Positions 35,279 to 37,135 of a stretch of 37,135 nucleotides of DNA are shown here, one piece after another (within the stretch, counting starts at the first letter, position 1; the number at the start of each line of letters is the position of its first letter). The DNA is taken from contig SCSZ01000033.1 of NCBI GenBank assembly GCA_004322265.1, positions 1 through 37,135 on the forward strand. The letters run 5' to 3'. A program made the position numbers and the translations under genes. The stretch comes from Patescibacteria group bacterium (GTDB taxonomy: Bacteria > Patescibacteriota > Saccharimonadia > Saccharimonadales > Saccharimonadaceae). The notes beneath the pieces were generated by a model. That model had not been told where the DNA came from. It saw only the letters and a list, made by a program, of their open reading frames with translations, and searched no databases.

Positions 35279-37135
35279 TTACTCGACGTTTTTGAGGCTA
35301 AGGCTGAGACGTCCACGCTCGTCAATACCAATTAACTTGGCTTTGACGATTTGGCCTTCATGTAACACATCGCTTACCTTCTCGACACGTTTGTCGGATA
35401 ATTCACTGATGTGCGCCATGCCATCGATGCCTGGCATGATGTTGATAAAGGCGCCAAAGTCTTTAATCGAGACAACTTTGCCTTCGTAAATCGTACCGAC
35501 TTCCGGCTCTTCGGTTAGACCCTTGATCCAGTTGATAGCCTTTTCAATAGCAGCAGTATCAACAGCGGCGATAGTGATAAGCCCATCGTCGTTGATGTCG
35601 ATCTGTGCGCCAGTCTCACTGGTGATTTGCTTGATTGTATCGCCACCTTTGCCAATGACTGCACCGATTTTGTCAGGGTTAATCATGAGTTTTTCGATAC
35701 GCGGAGCATATGGCGACAACGCTTTTCGAGGCTCGGCGAGCGTTTCCAGCATGTGCTTGAGGATGAATGCGCGACCTGGTTTGGCGGCTTCGAGTGCTTT
35801 TTTAAGAGTTGCAACAGGCAGACCGTGGACTTTCATATCCATTTGGATGGCAGTAATACCATTTGAAGTTCCGGTAACCTTGAAGTCCATATCGCCCGCA
35901 AAGTCCTCGGCATCAGCGATGTCTGATAGCACATATGGAGTATCGCCGTCGAGCATTAATCCCATCGCAATACCAGATACGGGGGCCTTGAGTGGGACGC
36001 CAGCGTCCATAAGAGCAAGGATAGAACTACAGGTTGCAGCCATTGAAGTCGAACCGTTCTGGCTCATGATCTCAGTAACAGAACGAATTGCGTACGGAAA
36101 GTCCTCGATTGCAGGTAGAACTGGCTCAACCGCACGCTCAGCTAAGTAGCCATGTCCAATTTCGCGTCGTCCTGGGCTTCCTAGACGACGAACTTCGCCA
36201 ACCGTGTAGCCAGGCGCATTGTAGTGATGCATGTAGCGACGTTCGTAGTCGTTTTGCTCCATACTATCAACCATTTGAGAAAAGCTCAGAGGCGCGAGTG
36301 TTACGATGTTCAAGCCCTGAGTAATGCCACGCGTAAAGATTGATGAGCCGTGCGTGCGGGGTAACACCCCAACTTCACTTGAAAGTGGACGAATTTCATC
36401 GAGGCGACGACCATCCGGACGAAGCTGATGGTCGACAATCCCTTTACGGACGTCTTTGTGAATTGCCATCTGAAAAGCTTCGTCGTATTCATCTTGCACG
36501 GCTTTGTATTCATCCTCACCGACGCTTTCTTGCATTGCAGTATGGAACTGATCGCGCAGTGTCGCAATAAGTTCATTGCGTTCTGGGTACGGCAAGCGAA
36601 TATCCTCACCGAGTTTACCGTCAACCCATGCATCAACTGCCTTTTGGATGTCTTCGTTTGGAAGAATGAGTTCATATTCAAGCGGTGTTACACCGACTTT
36701 TTTGGCAAGCTCAACCTGGGCTGCAATTGCTGGTTGGTAGGCATCGTATGCCCAAGCGAGTGCCTCAGCTACCGTCGTCTCGCTGACTTCATTAGCGCCA
36801 GCTTCAACCATCGTAATGCCACCGGCAGTTCCGGCGACGACGAGATCGAGATCGCTTGCCTCACGCTCCTTGGTTGTAGCAAATGCCTTAAACTCACCGT
36901 TTACACGAGCAACACGCAGACCCGCGACCGGACCATCAAATGGTGCGCCAGAAAGTGTTAATGCGGCTGATGCAGCGATCATGGCGACCATGTCAGGACG
37001 GAAGGTTGGATCCATTGATAACACAGTTGCAACGTTCTGAACCTCTTGGCGATAACCCTTTGGAAAGAGCGGACGAATTGGGCGATCGATCAGACGTCCG
37101 ATGAGGACTGCCTCGTCGCTTGGGCGTCCTTCACG
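35279..37135 (-). CDS. pnp: Polyribonucleotide nucleotidyltransferase (PNPase), 5' end beyond window
   Basis: RNase PH domain, KH motif MINPDKIGAVIGKGGDTIKQI, C-terminal S1 domain; frame stays open past 37024 to the window edge (RPLFPKGYRQEVQNVATVLSMDP). Confidence 0.95.
   Translation of the reverse strand, partial: REGRPSDEAVLIGRLIDRPIRPLFPKGYRQEVQNVATVLSMDPTFRPDMVAMIAASAALTLSGAPFDGPVAGLRVARVNGEFKAFATTKEREASDLDLVVAGTAGGITMVEAGANEVSETTVAEALAWAYDAYQPAIAAQVELAKKVGVTPLEYELILPNEDIQKAVDAWVDGKLGEDIRLPYPERNELIATLRDQFHTAMQESVGEDEYKAVQDEYDEAFQMAIHKDVRKGIVDHQLRPDGRRLDEIRPLSSEVGVLPRTHGSSIFTRGITQGLNIVTLAPLSFSQMVDSMEQNDYERRYMHHYNAPGYTVGEVRRLGSPGRREIGHGYLAERAVEPVLPAIEDFPYAIRSVTEIMSQNGSTSMAATCSSILALMDAGVPLKAPVSGIAMGLMLDGDTPYVLSDIADAEDFAGDMDFKVTGTSNGITAIQMDMKVHGLPVATLKKALEAAKPGRAFILKHMLETLAEPRKALSPYAPRIEKLMINPDKIGAVIGKGGDTIKQITSETGAQIDINDDGLITIAAVDTAAIEKAINWIKGLTEEPEVGTIYEGKVVSIKDFGAFINIMPGIDGMAHISELSDKRVEKVSDVLHEGQIVKAKLIGIDERGRLSLSLKNVE

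Noticed and set aside
35523-36961. Plus-strand ORFs of 208 aa and 177 aa (35523..36149, 36428..36961)
   Set aside because: Fully antisense to pnp, low-complexity/Ser-rich translations without family resemblance.
1-37135. CRISPR array, IS element, prophage or integron
   Set aside because: No regularly spaced repeats, transposase or phage structural genes seen; the tyrosine recombinase at 2203 looks like a housekeeping XerC/D rather than an integrase because no att-like repeats or cargo flank it.

Overview
This window looks like a compact bacterial chromosome segment, most likely from a Candidatus Saccharibacteria/Patescibacteria-type genome. That assignment is inferred from gene content and compactness; no search was run. 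Its centre is a large minus-strand type IV pilus (T4P) cluster (about 3.1-16.7 kb): a secreted surface protein, pilM, pilN, pilO-like, a small membrane protein, pilB, pilT, pilC, a pilin, prepilin peptidase, three class-III-signal minor prepilins and a PilX-like protein. No secretin is visible. Around it are housekeeping genes: ndk, uppP, xerC/D-type recombinase, ychF, tlyA, efp, rpsR, ssb, rpsF, corA, ftsK, RNase J, a family-4-type uracil-DNA glycosylase, guaA and pnp (partial). There is also a two-gene restriction-modification module, a tRNA-Arg(CCU) and several uncharacterised proteins. No CRISPR array, IS element or prophage was seen. Main points for follow-up: (1) many operon-leading genes have a -10 hexamer only 6-10 nt upstream of the start codon, implying leaderless mRNAs and correcting several ORF-track starts; (2) a tRNA-Arg whose CCA end lies 5 nt from the next start codon; (3) an inverted partial copy of that tRNA and its promoter; (4) a hairpin repeated in two intergenic regions; (5) a uracil-DNA glycosylase lacking three of the four expected Fe-S ligands; (6) a PilB without its Zn tetracysteine; (7) an uncharacterised 568-aa protein with a possible cryptic RelA/SpoT-like synthetase domain; (8) a 7-TM protein with SWEET-like 3+1+3 layout; (9) an EF-P with Arg at the modified-residue position.
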